Numbered from the stretch's first letter, positions 49,701-58,017 are shown. The stretch is DNA of 64,000 nucleotides from CBDAPX01 sp965198725 (GCA_965198725.1 CBDAPX010000002.1:310001-374000), one strand, 5' to 3'. Notes: generated from the letters alone by a model not told the origin. Made by a program: numbers and translations.

Positions 49701-52700
49701 AAAGTGCTGAAACGAACGCAGCAACGTCCGCCACCAACGCAGCCGGTTCGGCGGCGTCTGCGGCTTCGTCTGCCACCAACGCGGCGAACAGCGCAAACAA
49801 TGCCGGGGGAAGTGCTGCCGCTGCATCGACTTCGGCGTCGCAAGCTGAAACCAGCGCTACCGACGCCCAACAAAGTGCGTCAGCTTCGGCGTCTTCTGCT
49901 TCCGAAGCGGCAACCGACGCCGGGTCTGCGCAAACCTACGCCAACCAAGCCGCCACCAGCGCCACAAACGCGGCGGGATCGGCAAACGCTGCTTCCACGT
50001 CCGAAGGCGTTGCCGCCCAAGCCGCACAAAACGCTGGGAATTCGGCGACTGCGGCCAGCACATCGGCGTCAAACGCCGCTTCTTCTGCAAATGACGCAGG
50101 AACCAGCGCGACCGCTGCCGCCAACAGTGCTACCACTGCGGCTACAGAAGCGGGCGACGCTGCGACATACGCAAGCCAAGCAGCCACATCCGAAACGAAC
50201 GCCGCCGGTTCTGCGCAGGCGGCGGCCGCATCGGAAGGTGTCGTTGCGCAGGTCCAAGACCAAGTGGAAACTACTGTTGCTGCCCTGGGACCGACCGATT
50301 TCAATACGCCGACAGCGGCATGGAATTACAACACAAACCACATGAATTCGACCCCCGCATCGAAAGCGACGATCCAGCCTGCCGACGTGATCGCCGGTGA
50401 CGCAGACTTTGGGACGTGTTTCGAATTCCCACAATCTGCGAACACGACCGTCGGACCTTCGCGCCTTTATGCCTGGACCCCTGGGAACGTCTACGCAGTC
50501 ACCGTTCAGTTCAAAACCGTCAGCGATGGCACCGGGGTCAGCAACAATCAGTTCGGTGCCACGCTCTATGAAGGCGACACCTGGGACGGGTCTGTTGACA
50601 ACCTTCAACGTGACGTTGGGGATTTCAGCACCGCAGACGGCGTTCAAACCAAGACCGTGTGGTTCACGGACAGAACAGACCTAAGCAGTCTGGCAATTGC
50701 GGAAACCGGGTTCGGTCCCGTAGTCGCGAACCCAACCAACAATCCGAACGGGGCACTGTTTCACATTCGGCAAAACGCAAGTAACGCCGGAACTGTTGTC
50801 CAACGTGTGAATTTCTTTGAAGTCCGGGAAGTGACGGCCTTGGTAGACGCACTGTTGGCCCGCGAAGCCGCTGGTGCCAGTGCGTCCGCCGCCGCCAGTT
50901 CGGAAAGCAGTGCTGCCGCAAGTGAAACCGCCGCAGGGCAAAGTGCAGCGGCAGCCCAGACCGCACAAACTGCGGCACAGACGGCGCGATCCGGCGCAGA
51001 AGCGGCGGAAACCGCCGCAGCGACAAGTGCCAGCGACGCAGCCGGGTCCGCTTCATCCGCCAGCAACAGCGCCACCGCCGCAGCGAATTCCGCAACCCAA
51101 TCGGGCAACAGTGCCGGAGCGGCGGCGTCCAGTGCGAACGCGGCGTCGTCAAGCGCCACGGACGCCGCGCAAAGCGCGACCAGCGCAAGCACTTCGGCGA
51201 ACACCGCCCAAACAGCCGCTTCGGGTGCGCAGGCTTCCCAAACATCCGCCGCCCAAAGTGCGACGGACGCAGCCGGATCGGCGTCCGCAGCGGCGACCAG
51301 TGCTACGGTTGCAGCGGAAGCCCTGACGAACTTCCAACTAAGCAGCACCGACTTTCAGTTGATCCTTGATGGCACCGACGCGCCCTACGGCGTTGGGACT
51401 TTGGAAACCACCGAAAACGGTGGGTCGATTTTGGGACAAGGTGGTTCGCTAATCACCGCAACCGCTTCGGGGACAATTGACACCGTAGGGGCGACCAACG
51501 GGGTTCAAATTCAAATCCCTTCGGAACAAGCGCTGCAATTCTCTGGTCGGCGCGTTCGTGTGGACGTTCTTGCCCGCCAAGCAGGTTCCAACCCCGCTAC
51601 GCAGTTCGTGGCGGCGTATTCGACAGCGGATGTGGGTAACAGCGGGGCACAGACCTTCACGGCCACCAGCGGTTGGGCCTGGCACAGTTTCTACTACGAC
51701 GTTCCGACTGCCAGCGCTGGCGGAGCGGATTGGGTCGGCCTGTTTGGGGATGCAAGCCAATCGGGCAAGAAAACACAGTTCGCAAGGGTGTTGGTGCGCT
51801 TGGCCAGCCTTGCCGACGACATTCCCGAAATAGGCCTGGTTCAAGCGCAAGCCAACACAACCAGCGCCGCCGTCGCTGATCTTGAAGGGAACGCTGCGGC
51901 TTCGATCACCATGCGGGCCAAAGCGGGCACTGCCGGGGCGGAACTGGAACTGGTTGCCGCTGACGATGTGGATAGCGGCACAACATCGGTTGCACGGCTT
52001 CGAGCCGAAAATATCCTGTTGGAAGGGTCGGTCGGAACCGGCATGCTGACGGTGGGCCTTGGGCGCAACCTCTTAACCAACACTGATTTCAGCGACGGGT
52101 TGCAGGGGTGGTGGACCTTCAAAAGCGGCGCGGCTGGAACCGCTACTTCTGTTGCACTTCGCGCCCCCGGGGCTTGGTCTGGCGCGTCTTTTCCGGTGCT
52201 TCAACTCTATCAGAACACGGGCGATACCGCAGGTTACGCCGATATCGAATACCGTCCTTACGTCCTAGATGGGACCGCCACGCTGGGCGTCCCCGTTGCA
52301 CCCAACGAATGGGTGGAAGCAAGTGTGTATGCGTCAACTCACCGCTGCGGGTTCGAACTACGTATTCGCTTCTTCGACGCCAACGGATCGCATTTGGCTT
52401 GGAGTGGCGTCATTGCTTCGGCCAACCCTGGGAACGGGATTATCGGCAGTTCAACTAACCCCGACAACCACCCCCGTTACTGGGGCAAAAGCCGAGCGCC
52501 GTCCGGTGCCGCTTTCGCGACAATTCATATACGGAAAAAGGCAACAAACTCCAGTTCTTCAAACAGCTATTTGTTTGTCCACAAACCCCAACTGGCCCTG
52601 TCCCATGCCAACGCTTCGGCACCAACACCGTTTAGTCCGGGCGGCACGACATTGATCACGGGCGGTAAAATCGCAACCGGATCGATCACGGCCCCCGACG

Positions 52701-53155
52701 CCGTTTTTGCCAACGGTGCGATCCAGACAGCCGATCTTGGCGACCTCCAAGTGGACACCGCGAAGATCAAGGATCGGGCCGTTACGATCCCCGTCTACGT
52801 CCAAGACAACAATCTGGTGAATGTCACCACCACCAGCACCTACACTCCGGTCGCGAGCCTGGTAATCGACCGTGAAGGGTATTCGACCGCGCTTCAATTC
52901 ACGGCACAGATTGACGGGTACGACGACGGGGCCCTGATGTTCGGTTTCACGCGCAACGGTGTCGCGTTCAACAATGGGTTTACCTGCTACATCGCAGGGA
53001 ACGGTAGCCAAACGGCGATTTCGATTTCGACAATCGATAGCAACCTTGGAGCTGGTGTCACGACATACGGCGTCCACGCCCGTGTTGTCGTCGATCTTAA
53101 TAGGCGCGGACGTGTCTTTAAGAAATTCATGTCCGCCCACCAATTCAAAAAATAG
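46706..53155 (+). CDS. Giant tail-tip/fibre protein (J-like, modular)
   Basis: 2,149 residues from ATG 46706 (ATGA overlap with the previous stop). It opens with a signal-peptide-like stretch (MRLFFWTAIALLAAAPAHA) and a hydrophobic Gly/Ala region, followed by a lambda J-like tip domain (VEPQSFVFGWYATAGNHVCP; DKVIVNSEEIALSE) to about residue 520 and fibronectin-like sequence to about 620. Then Ala/Ser-rich coiled-coil blocks alternate with two related beta domains, and the C-terminus has carbohydrate-binding-like and receptor-tip regions. It should determine host binding. Confidence 0.9.
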   Translation: MRLFFWTAIALLAAAPAHAAPVGAAIAAIFSGIGGTVLGSFVIRLGVSLALSALARALGPKPKQQRAPGIKTEVTTTGGVEPQSFVFGWYATAGNHVCPPMSHGQAGDTPNAYLTYVIDLGDKPFTSLDKVIVNSEEIALSETVHADYGTEAAGDYAGKLWVKFYDGTQTAADPMLIAKYGSDPDRPWSADMVGTGVPYLVFTFKYDRETFNGLPQCRAVVNGLALYDPRKDSSAGGSGTHRWADPATWEFTRNPVVMVYNILRGITLADGSTWGLDVSETDLDLSGWAAAMNVCEEQVAVGDGSTTQNRYSAGLDVSVDQEPLEVIDELLKACSGDVVEVGGEWFVRVGPVGLPTYFLTDEDILRSGEQQLEPFPGLDSTFNGVHASYPDPDALWESKDAPPRYNADFEAEDQNRRLVADLALSAVPYPDQVQRLMRAYIEDERRFRQHGITLPPEAIHVRPLDVIAWTSARNGYDAKLFEISGKTLATKTLNSQHQVRERDPSDYDWTPDFELPYDNPPVTVVTPAPVAVPGFAVEPASVVDSAGQNRLPAIQLRWNAELTGVRAIRWAVRLQSSGLVVAGNSTHDVEAGQTLIVNGILPDTGYQVRARLVTDIPNAWTGWINVTTPDVRLGLGDLDASVEQAIDNAQAAADALAADQAAAQVQENLDNAVTSLTVDYNATQIAAQNASDAQAATESARDLTIAARDAAQLAETNAESAETNAETARDQAQTARSAAETAQAAAESAEVSASASAGVAASAQTAAEDAAALSGPSTLVEPAAAWTHLSASTVGTILKTPINFGAFVTNDTDFGAAYVFPDGGNRTVGQAIGFEYEHGRTYEALFRFKVHNDGSTNGTQARFGITTQNGTTIRNGNVQTPAIVYAVGDGVQEVRVQFASTPDANSSPDYTVAIPSASADANRAYIHFRQNQGSATDAVCTVAQISIRDVTDALAAAGSANAAATSASVAGVSATEAGESANAAQTAQTAAETAQSDAESAETNAATSATNAAGSAASAASSATNAANSANNAGGSAAAASTSASQAETSATDAQQSASASASSASEAATDAGSAQTYANQAATSATNAAGSANAASTSEGVAAQAAQNAGNSATAASTSASNAASSANDAGTSATAAANSATTAATEAGDAATYASQAATSETNAAGSAQAAAASEGVVAQVQDQVETTVAALGPTDFNTPTAAWNYNTNHMNSTPASKATIQPADVIAGDADFGTCFEFPQSANTTVGPSRLYAWTPGNVYAVTVQFKTVSDGTGVSNNQFGATLYEGDTWDGSVDNLQRDVGDFSTADGVQTKTVWFTDRTDLSSLAIAETGFGPVVANPTNNPNGALFHIRQNASNAGTVVQRVNFFEVREVTALVDALLAREAAGASASAAASSESSAAASETAAGQSAAAAQTAQTAAQTARSGAEAAETAAATSASDAAGSASSASNSATAAANSATQSGNSAGAAASSANAASSSATDAAQSATSASTSANTAQTAASGAQASQTSAAQSATDAAGSASAAATSATVAAEALTNFQLSSTDFQLILDGTDAPYGVGTLETTENGGSILGQGGSLITATASGTIDTVGATNGVQIQIPSEQALQFSGRRVRVDVLARQAGSNPATQFVAAYSTADVGNSGAQTFTATSGWAWHSFYYDVPTASAGGADWVGLFGDASQSGKKTQFARVLVRLASLADDIPEIGLVQAQANTTSAAVADLEGNAAASITMRAKAGTAGAELELVAADDVDSGTTSVARLRAENILLEGSVGTGMLTVGLGRNLLTNTDFSDGLQGWWTFKSGAAGTATSVALRAPGAWSGASFPVLQLYQNTGDTAGYADIEYRPYVLDGTATLGVPVAPNEWVEASVYASTHRCGFELRIRFFDANGSHLAWSGVIASANPGNGIIGSSTNPDNHPRYWGKSRAPSGAAFATIHIRKKATNSSSSNSYLFVHKPQLALSHANASAPTPFSPGGTTLITGGKIATGSITAPDAVFANGAIQTADLGDLQVDTAKIKDRAVTIPVYVQDNNLVNVTTTSTYTPVASLVIDREGYSTALQFTAQIDGYDDGALMFGFTRNGVAFNNGFTCYIAGNGSQTAISISTIDSNLGAGVTTYGVHARVVVDLNRRGRVFKKFMSAHQFKK
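48600..51330 (+). repeat. Ala-rich coiled-coil blocks alternating with duplicated beta domains
   Basis: Inside the fibre gene, Ala/Ser/Thr-rich blocks (about 48630-49030, 49560-50270, 50850-51330) follow a roughly seven-residue AxSAxxAA pattern. Between them lie two homologous domains beginning GPSTLVEPAAAWTHL (from 49027) and GPTDFNTPTAAWNYN (from 50288); both share FPxxxNxTVG, the YxxGxxY, FK..DG and DGVQ landmarks and RQN near the end. This indicates internal duplication of a shaft-plus-ligand-binding unit. Confidence 0.8.
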
Positions 53156-53164
53156 GGGTCAGCG

Positions 53165-53995
53165 ATGATCAAATACACAGTTTACAACGGTGTCACCGGC
53201 GAAATCATCCGTTCCGGCGAAGCACAACCAACAACCCTGCCGCACCAAGCAACCGGACCAGACGAAGCCGTGACCTTTGGGGAGTACGACCCGGAGACGT
53301 ACTATTTCCGCAACGGGCAGCCGACTTTGCGGCCAATCGTCCCCCAGGCCACCCTTGAAACCTTTGGGCTGTCCTTCGTTGAAAACATCCCTGACGGCGC
53401 AACGCTTAAGGTGCGTTCGACTTTTGTGGAAACGGAAGTCTCACTAACCGCAAATGTGGTGGCGTTCGCGGTGCCCGAAGACTTCACTATCGAAGTCGCG
53501 GCCCCTTGGCCTTGGGCGGGGTATGATCTGACGTTCCAAACGACCGAAACTGTGATCCCTGACGGGGCGATGGTTGTAGAACCCGATCTGGCCCGGATGC
53601 AGGATCACTTCATGGCTTTGCTCTACCAGCGCGGCGAAGACCTGGTAACGGCCATGCTGGGCAACCCCGACGAAGCCACCCGCCGTCGTTGGCTGTTGAA
53701 ACGCACAATTTTCGACCGCAGCTTGGCCGGTACATTGACCGATGCAGACCGGGCGGCACTGGCCGAAGGCGTGCGCTACACGTCCGAAACGATTGAAGAT
53801 GAACTGGCCGCCATTGGTGCCAAAGTGGGCTTTGAAACTTGGGTGACGTTCCGTGCCGACGGGGTGCGTGACGAAGCCCACAACCGTGTCGAAATCGCCA
53901 AAACACCCACGGAAGTGTTGACTGCAATCGCTTGGGCGGAAACCGAAAGTGCGGCAGCGGTGGCCGAAGCCCAAGCCTTGGCCACCAATGCCTGA
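53165..53995 (+). CDS. Tail fibre-associated protein
   Basis: 276 residues. N-terminal IKYTVYNGVTGEIIRSGEAQ with FGEYDPETYYFRNGQPTLRP is common in short phage tail proteins; the C-terminal half is helical (RWLLKRTIFDRSLAGTLTDA). It directly follows the fibre gene and may be a fibre chaperone or second tip component. Confidence 0.68.
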   Translation: MIKYTVYNGVTGEIIRSGEAQPTTLPHQATGPDEAVTFGEYDPETYYFRNGQPTLRPIVPQATLETFGLSFVENIPDGATLKVRSTFVETEVSLTANVVAFAVPEDFTIEVAAPWPWAGYDLTFQTTETVIPDGAMVVEPDLARMQDHFMALLYQRGEDLVTAMLGNPDEATRRRWLLKRTIFDRSLAGTLTDADRAALAEGVRYTSETIEDELAAIGAKVGFETWVTFRADGVRDEAHNRVEIAKTPTEVLTAIAWAETESAAAVAEAQALATNA

Positions 53996-54362
53996 CACCA
54001 GTTGGTGCCGGAAAGGTGGGTCGCGCGGCTACGTCGTCACCCGCCCGCTGGACTGGCAGATCGGCAAGAAAGGATCGGGCTGGGTTCTGACCGTCCCCGA
54101 AGGCAAGGAATTCGAAAGTTCGGTCCCGCGCCTTCTGCATTGGGTATTCTCGCCCGACGATCCGTTCTTTCTGAAATCTGCCGCGATCCACGACACGCTT
54201 CTGGAAACAGGCTTCCGGCAAGCGTTCGCAGACAGCCAATGGTTCGAAGCGGCACTTAGCGAACACGCCCCAGGTCTGCGAACTTGGGCAGCATATTCGG
54301 GGATGCGGCTGCGTCGTTTCCTCTTTTGGGCAGTAAGAGGAAAATCACCATATGGAAGCTGA
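53988..54362 (+). CDS. DUF1353 protein
   Basis: 124 residues. RPLDWQIGKKGSGWVLTVPE then FESSVPRLLHWVFSPDDPFF and LKSAAIHDTLLETGF match DUF1353, a small family near phage lysis and tail genes, with conserved AxxHD. Function unknown. Overlaps its neighbours on both sides by 8-11 bp. Confidence 0.82.
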   Translation: MPDTSWCRKGGSRGYVVTRPLDWQIGKKGSGWVLTVPEGKEFESSVPRLLHWVFSPDDPFFLKSAAIHDTLLETGFRQAFADSQWFEAALSEHAPGLRTWAAYSGMRLRRFLFWAVRGKSPYGS

Positions 54363-54603
54363 AAGCAATTTCACCGAAGACGAATGCGCCACGCTTCATT
54401 CGCTGGCCGAAATGTTTTCGGACAAAGACGACCGCGACGAACTACGACGCCTGGTTCACGAAGGAACGACCCTTCGCGAAATCATTCTGGCCTACAAGAC
54501 CAACAAGCGGGTCGTTTCGACCCTCAAAACCCTTGGCGGTTTGATCGTCTTGGCCGGTGGCACCGTCGCCGCCCTTAAAGGGCTGAACCTCTGGCCTAAA
54601 TAG
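54352..54603 (+). CDS. Small membrane protein near lysis genes
   Basis: 83 residues: a hydrophilic helical N-terminus (EDECATLHSLAEMFSDKDDR) and one C-terminal membrane span (LGGLIVLAGGTVAALKGLNL). AGAGGAAAA precedes the ATG. It may be an antiholin or spanin-like accessory, but no signature proves it. Confidence 0.65.
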   Translation: MEAESNFTEDECATLHSLAEMFSDKDDRDELRRLVHEGTTLREIILAYKTNKRVVSTLKTLGGLIVLAGGTVAALKGLNLWPK

Positions 54604-54628
54604 GCTGATCCCCAAACCGCAACCAACT

Positions 54629-54650
54629 GCCCGCCCTTTGGCGGGCTTTC
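54629..54650 (+). terminator. Terminator-like hairpin before the endolysin gene
   Basis: GCCCGCC and GGCGGGC form a 7-bp stem with a 4-nt loop followed by TTTC and more T-rich DNA. Its position inside the late operon suggests partial termination or a read-through site under antitermination. Confidence 0.6.
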
Positions 54651-54669
54651 TAATTTTGGAGTGACCCAA

Positions 54670-55368
54670 ATGGACTTCCACGGCAAAGCAAAGCGCATTG
54701 ACGATATCGATCTACCCCGGATCGGCGCGAAGATCGGGGTCGGCGAAGACGAAATCCACGCAGTTCTGGACGTGGAAACGCGCGGCGGCGGCTTCGACAG
54801 CAAGGGCCGCCCCAAGATGCTGTTCGAACCCCACATCTTCTACCGTGAACTGTCCGGCAAAGAACGCGAACAGGCGGTGGCGCAGGGCCTTGCTTATCGC
54901 AAATGGGGCGAACGTCGTTATCCCAGCGACAGCTACCCGCGCTTGGAGCAGGCCATGAAGATCAACGCGAACGCGGCCCTGCGGTCGGCGTCGTGGGGTC
55001 TGGGCCAGATCATGGGGTTCAACCACAAACTGGCCGGGTATCGGTCGGCCCGTGACATGGTGCTGGACTTCCTGGACGACGAAGAAAAGCACCTGGAAGC
55101 AATGGTCGAATTCATTGTCGCGACCGGGCTGGACGATGAACTGCGCAACCACGATTGGCGGGGCTTCGCACGGGGCTACAACGGGGCGGGCTACGCCAAA
55201 CACGGCTACCACCTGAAACTGGCCCGTGCTTTCGACAAGTGGGCCAAGATCAAAGACACCCCCTTCGATATCAACCGGATGCTCGACAGCCCCGAACCCG
55301 GCATGTCGTTCGCCGAACGCCTGTTCGCCGCCCTCGCGGTCCTTTTTGGAAAGGAAACCACAGTATGA
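54670..55368 (+). CDS. N-acetylmuramidase endolysin
   Basis: 232 residues from ATG 54670 with GGAG 8 nt upstream. The N-acetylmuramidase domain is evident from IHAVLDVETRGGGFDSKGRP then KMLFEPHIFYREL (catalytic Glu in VETRG), the ASWGLGQIMGFNH block and FARGYNGAGYAKHGYH. It cleaves the glycan backbone of peptidoglycan at lysis. No signal peptide or peptidoglycan-binding repeat is visible, so it depends on a holin. Confidence 0.92.
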   Translation: MDFHGKAKRIDDIDLPRIGAKIGVGEDEIHAVLDVETRGGGFDSKGRPKMLFEPHIFYRELSGKEREQAVAQGLAYRKWGERRYPSDSYPRLEQAMKINANAALRSASWGLGQIMGFNHKLAGYRSARDMVLDFLDDEEKHLEAMVEFIVATGLDDELRNHDWRGFARGYNGAGYAKHGYHLKLARAFDKWAKIKDTPFDINRMLDSPEPGMSFAERLFAALAVLFGKETTV

Positions 55369-55562
55369 AGTACCTGAAACACAAATCGCTCACTTGGTGG
55401 GCCAGTGCCGCCCCCGTCGTCGCGGGTCTGATCGTCGCGTCTGAACCGCTGCACGGCTTTTCCGCAATCGTGCAGACGATCAACAGCGTGACGGGCAACA
55501 TATCGCCCGCTGTCATGATCAACGCTGGATTGGCTGGGATCGGCTTGCGAGGGGCGCTTTAA
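55365..55562 (+). CDS. Probable small holin
   Basis: 65 residues from ATG 55365, overlapping the endolysin stop. Two hydrophobic segments (WWASAAPVVAGLIVASEPL and ISPAVMINAGLAGIGL) with a basic N-terminus (MKYLKHK) fit a class II holin. Coupled by overlap (TAATG) to the next membrane protein. Confidence 0.68.
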   Translation: MKYLKHKSLTWWASAAPVVAGLIVASEPLHGFSAIVQTINSVTGNISPAVMINAGLAGIGLRGAL

Positions 55563-55936
55563 TGCTGAAATGGCTGAACCCGCTTGGTGTGATCGCCGAC
55601 CGGCTCACGGCAGCGTATGAGGCCAAGCAGAAGGCGCAGACCGACCAAGAACGCTTGAAAGCGGACGTACTGATCAACCAGCTTGAAGCCCGCCAAACGG
55701 TCTTGGTGGCCGAACAGGGGTCTTGGCTGACGCGCTGGATACGGCCCGCCCTAGCGTTCCCGATTGTGGTCTACTTCTGGAAAATCGTGATCTGGGACAA
55801 GGTTCTGGGCTGGGGCGTGACCGACCCGATTGGCACCACAGGCGAATACCTTATGACGGCGGTCATTGGGGCCTACTTCGTCACCCGGCCCTTGGAAAAG
55901 ATCGGCAAGGCGTGGGCCGTGGGCCGCCCGAAATAG
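55562..55936 (+). CDS. 3TM holin (GTA-type)
   Basis: 124 residues. A charged N-terminal helix (KQKAQTDQERLKADVLINQL) is followed by WLTRWIRPALAFPIVVYFW and further membrane segments, and ends with a basic tail. This is the pattern of the three-transmembrane holin superfamily found in alphaproteobacterial phages and gene transfer agents, which opens the membrane for endolysin. Last gene of the prophage. Confidence 0.85.
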   Translation: MLKWLNPLGVIADRLTAAYEAKQKAQTDQERLKADVLINQLEARQTVLVAEQGSWLTRWIRPALAFPIVVYFWKIVIWDKVLGWGVTDPIGTTGEYLMTAVIGAYFVTRPLEKIGKAWAVGRPK

Positions 55937-55937
55937 G

Positions 55938-56023
55938 GTGTTTCAAGTTTCGGGTTTTGTTCACCCTACGTTCGGGGCTTTTTTCAAGCAAAAATCTAAC
56001 GATTTCAAAGGCCCCGAATGGAT
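55938..56023. other. attR junction with arm-type sites and inverted repeat
   Basis: TTTCAA elements occur at 55941-55946 (within GTGTTTCAA), 55982-55987 and 56003-56008, the last two 21 bp apart and the first 41 bp further left. TTCGGGGC (55971-55978) and GCCCCGAA (56011-56018) form an inverted repeat ending 1 bp before GGAT (56020-56023), where host SRAP sequence resumes. Confidence 0.62.
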
Positions 56024-56239
56024 GTCTGGTCCGCGCCGGGGGGACTGCAGCTCCACCAATTGGCAACAGTGACCTGTGAACCAAACGCGGATGTGCGCGA
56101 TATCCATCATCGGATGGCCGTCATCTTACGGCTTGAGGATATTCCTATGTGGTTGGCTGGCGGGGCAGAGGCCGCAGAATTGATGCAACCATGGCCGGAT
56201 GGCCAGTTGACCGTCGGACAAGCGGACGATGTTGATTAG
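56020..56239 (+). pseudogene. SRAP/YedK-family gene, 3' part
   Basis: In the frame that matches the 5' fragment (Thr-Asp join), this encodes DVWSAPGGLQLHQLATVTCE then PNADVRDIHHRMAVIL, the conserved C-terminal block of SRAP proteins including the active-site His in IHHRM, ending at a stop at 56237-56239. An accidental ATG is formed at 56018 by phage sequence but no ribosome site is present. Confidence 0.88.
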
Positions 56240-56254
56240 ACCGCGCCCTAGCGC

Positions 56255-56806
56255 CTATTCCAGCGCCTTGATCTGCCGATAGTTATATTCCGTTTCGATC
56301 ACGCCATCATCGCCGGTGCGAAAGTCGGGATCTTGGACCAGGCATCCGACCCCGCAAAGCTGACGCGCGATTAATGCATCGCCGTCAATATACCAAAGCC
56401 GCCCACCGGGTGTCGCGACATAGCCATCGACGCCTTCATCAGCGTCAGCGCGCAGGTCGTCAGATGACGGAAATTCTGACGGAATTTCCGCGTCATAGGC
56501 GCCATGCGTGTGAAACGAGGCAATTGGTGTCAAATTGTCCGGCACCTCGGGTGTGCACCCGAACCGATCGCCTTTGACCGTTTCGGTAAAGACAAGCGCG
56601 CCGTTCGCGTCTTCGGCCAGATAGCTGCAAAACTCGACATCTTCCACAAAGGACCGTTGTTGCCAGCTGCGGGAATAGTTCTTGATCAACTGCACTTCAT
56701 CAGCAGGCGGGGCTTCGTATTCCGCCGTTTGAAGCGCGGAAAACCCCGTTGTCGAGCATGCCGCCACGCATACCAAAGGCACGAAAAGCCACCGCTTGGA
56801 ATTCAC
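56255..56806 (-). CDS. DUF4329 lipoprotein
   Basis: 183 residues with a lipoprotein signal (LFVPLVCVAAC, lipobox VAAC, acylated Cys near residue 17). The DUF4329 domain has ASFHTHGAYD, SSDDLRADADEGVDGYVATP then GGRLWYID, reminiscent of JAB/MPN-fold metal ligands (HTHG and SxxD). It probably faces the periplasm. Function unknown. Convergent with the interrupted SRAP gene. Confidence 0.85.
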   Translation of the reverse strand: MNSKRWLFVPLVCVAACSTTGFSALQTAEYEAPPADEVQLIKNYSRSWQQRSFVEDVEFCSYLAEDANGALVFTETVKGDRFGCTPEVPDNLTPIASFHTHGAYDAEIPSEFPSSDDLRADADEGVDGYVATPGGRLWYIDGDALIARQLCGVGCLVQDPDFRTGDDGVIETEYNYRQIKALE

Positions 56807-56849
56807 ACGTCGTCCGCCGTTTTCGTTGTGGTTGTCTTAGCGCAGATCG

Positions 56850-57407
56850 TCAAAGCACCGTGACAGTCGTGCCAACGGGGACGCGATTGTACAAGTCGAT
56901 GACGTGTTCGTTGTGCATCCGGATGCATCCGTTGGATTGCGCCGTGCCGATGGTTTTGGGCTGGGTCGTGCCGTGAATGCGGAAATACGTGTCGACGCCA
57001 TTCTGGAAGAGATAAAGCGCGCGTGCGCCCAATGGATTGCCCGGACCGCCCGGCTGCACGAAGTCGTTGTCGACAAACTTGGAATAGGCGACAGGATCGC
57101 GTTGGATCATCTCGTTCGTCGGCCGCCAAGTCGGCCATTCCTTTTTGACCGAGATCGTTGCTGTGCCGGTGAACTCCAACCCCGCTTTGCCAACGCCACA
57201 GCCATAGCGCAGCGCTTTGCCAGGTTCTGTCACAAAGTACAGGTAAAAGGATCGGGGCAAGACCAGAAGCTGACCGGGCGCATAGGCCTTTTTCATGCGC
57301 ACTTCACGCGGGCTGGCGTCAAAGACGACAGGCGACGATGCGGTCGCAATGGCAGGTGCGGCGAGGGCCGAGGCGGATGCGGCAAGGAATGTACGGCGGC
57401 GGATCAT
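56850..57407 (-). CDS. L,D-transpeptidase (YkuD family)
   Basis: 185 residues from ATG 57407. The RRRTFLAASASALAAPAIA stretch is a twin-arginine-like export signal. The catalytic YkuD motif is present as YFRIHGTTQP and SNGCIRMHNEHV (Cys nucleophile). Such enzymes crosslink peptidoglycan 3-3 bonds or attach proteins to it in the periplasm. The ATG was chosen to begin at the signal; upstream extension has no coding look. Confidence 0.94.
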   Translation of the reverse strand: MIRRRTFLAASASALAAPAIATASSPVVFDASPREVRMKKAYAPGQLLVLPRSFYLYFVTEPGKALRYGCGVGKAGLEFTGTATISVKKEWPTWRPTNEMIQRDPVAYSKFVDNDFVQPGGPGNPLGARALYLFQNGVDTYFRIHGTTQPKTIGTAQSNGCIRMHNEHVIDLYNRVPVGTTVTVL

Positions 57408-57541
57408 AATGCAGGCTCCGTAATGACGTTGGGCTGGCCACAGTGTTTTGCGAATACCTGTATGGGTCAAGTCACGCTCCTGTGACGTCGACCAAAACGA
57501 ATAACCTGTGCTGCATATATCGCACAAGACAGGAGCGGAAC

Positions 57542-57565
57542 GCATGAGCGCCGGAGCGCTCATGC
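57542..57565. other. Stable hairpin downstream of the cold-shock gene
   Basis: Perfect 10-bp arms GCATGAGCGC / GCGCTCATGC with tetraloop CGGA. On the minus strand it lies 9 bp after the cold-shock gene stop, but no T-run follows it, so it may be a weak terminator or an mRNA-stabilising structure. Confidence 0.7.
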
Positions 57566-57573
57566 AAAAAGCT

Positions 57574-57780
57574 TTAGGCCAGAGCGATATTGGTGGCGCT
57601 TTCGCGCCCGTCACGGCCTGCTTCGATGTCGAAGGTCACTTTTTGATTGTCGGCCAATCCTGTCAGACCGGCGCGTTCTACTGCGCTGATATGAACAAAG
57701 ACGTCTTTTTTGCCGCCATCGGGCGCAATAAAGCCGTAGCCTTTGGTGGTGTTGAACCATTTCACGGTGCCAGTGGCCAT
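57574..57780 (-). CDS. Cold-shock domain protein
   Basis: 68 residues from ATG 57780 (GGAGA upstream). The cold-shock fold includes VKWFNTTKGYGFIAPDGGKK (RNP1 KGYGFI) and DVFVHISAVERAG (RNP2 VFVHIS). An RNA chaperone that melts mRNA structure and can act at low temperature or in stationary phase. A single-domain CspA-type protein. Confidence 0.95.
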   Translation of the reverse strand: MATGTVKWFNTTKGYGFIAPDGGKKDVFVHISAVERAGLTGLADNQKVTFDIEAGRDGRESATNIALA

Positions 57781-57968
57781 TCCGTGGTCTCCTGTCAAAA
57801 ATGCCATCCGCGGGACTGCGATGGCTCGGGCGCTCAGTCGGGATCGAATGACTGTGGCCGGGAAGGGAGACAGTGGGTCGATAGATAGAAACGTCCAGCC
57901 TCATATGGCGTGGGGGACGACAAACTACAAGATGGCAATCGCGTCTGTGACGCTTGATCGGCGGAAAT

Positions 57969-57997
57969 CGTCGGGCGCGTCATGGAAGCGCCCGACG
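57969..57997. other. Hairpin downstream of ettA
   Basis: CGTCGGGCGC and GCGCCCGACG are perfect 10-bp arms with a 9-nt loop, 20 bp after the ettA stop. On the ettA strand it is followed by ATTTCC only, so termination is probable but not classical. The rest of the gap to 57780 holds the cold-shock gene leader and shows nothing else. Confidence 0.65.
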
Positions 57998-58017
57998 CCA
58001 GATTTTTCAGTTGTACT

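Larger units (their letters stand above)
12026..56023. mobile_element. Integrated siphovirus-like prophage (about 44.0 kb)
   Basis: Bounded by the two halves of an SRAP gene whose frames rejoin at codon Thr-Asp. Contains integrase, early/replication genes, CI-like and Cro-like regulators, terminase, portal, scaffold, capsid, connector, tail tube, tape measure, tail tip, endolysin and holins in the usual modular order. No sheath or baseplate-wedge genes are seen and a tape measure with frameshifted chaperones is present, hence a long non-contractile tail. Early genes carry at least three inactivating lesions, so inducibility is uncertain. Confidence 0.95.

Noticed and set aside
48630..51330. 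Short repeats that at first suggest a CRISPR array
   Set aside because: They are degenerate Ala/Ser codons within an open reading frame; no fixed repeat and spacer lengths and no cas genes.
29365..55936. Gene transfer agent rather than a prophage
   Set aside because: Integrase, att junctions, CI/Cro region and a replication operon are present and gene order differs from the RcGTA-type cluster, despite similar tail-tip and holin families.
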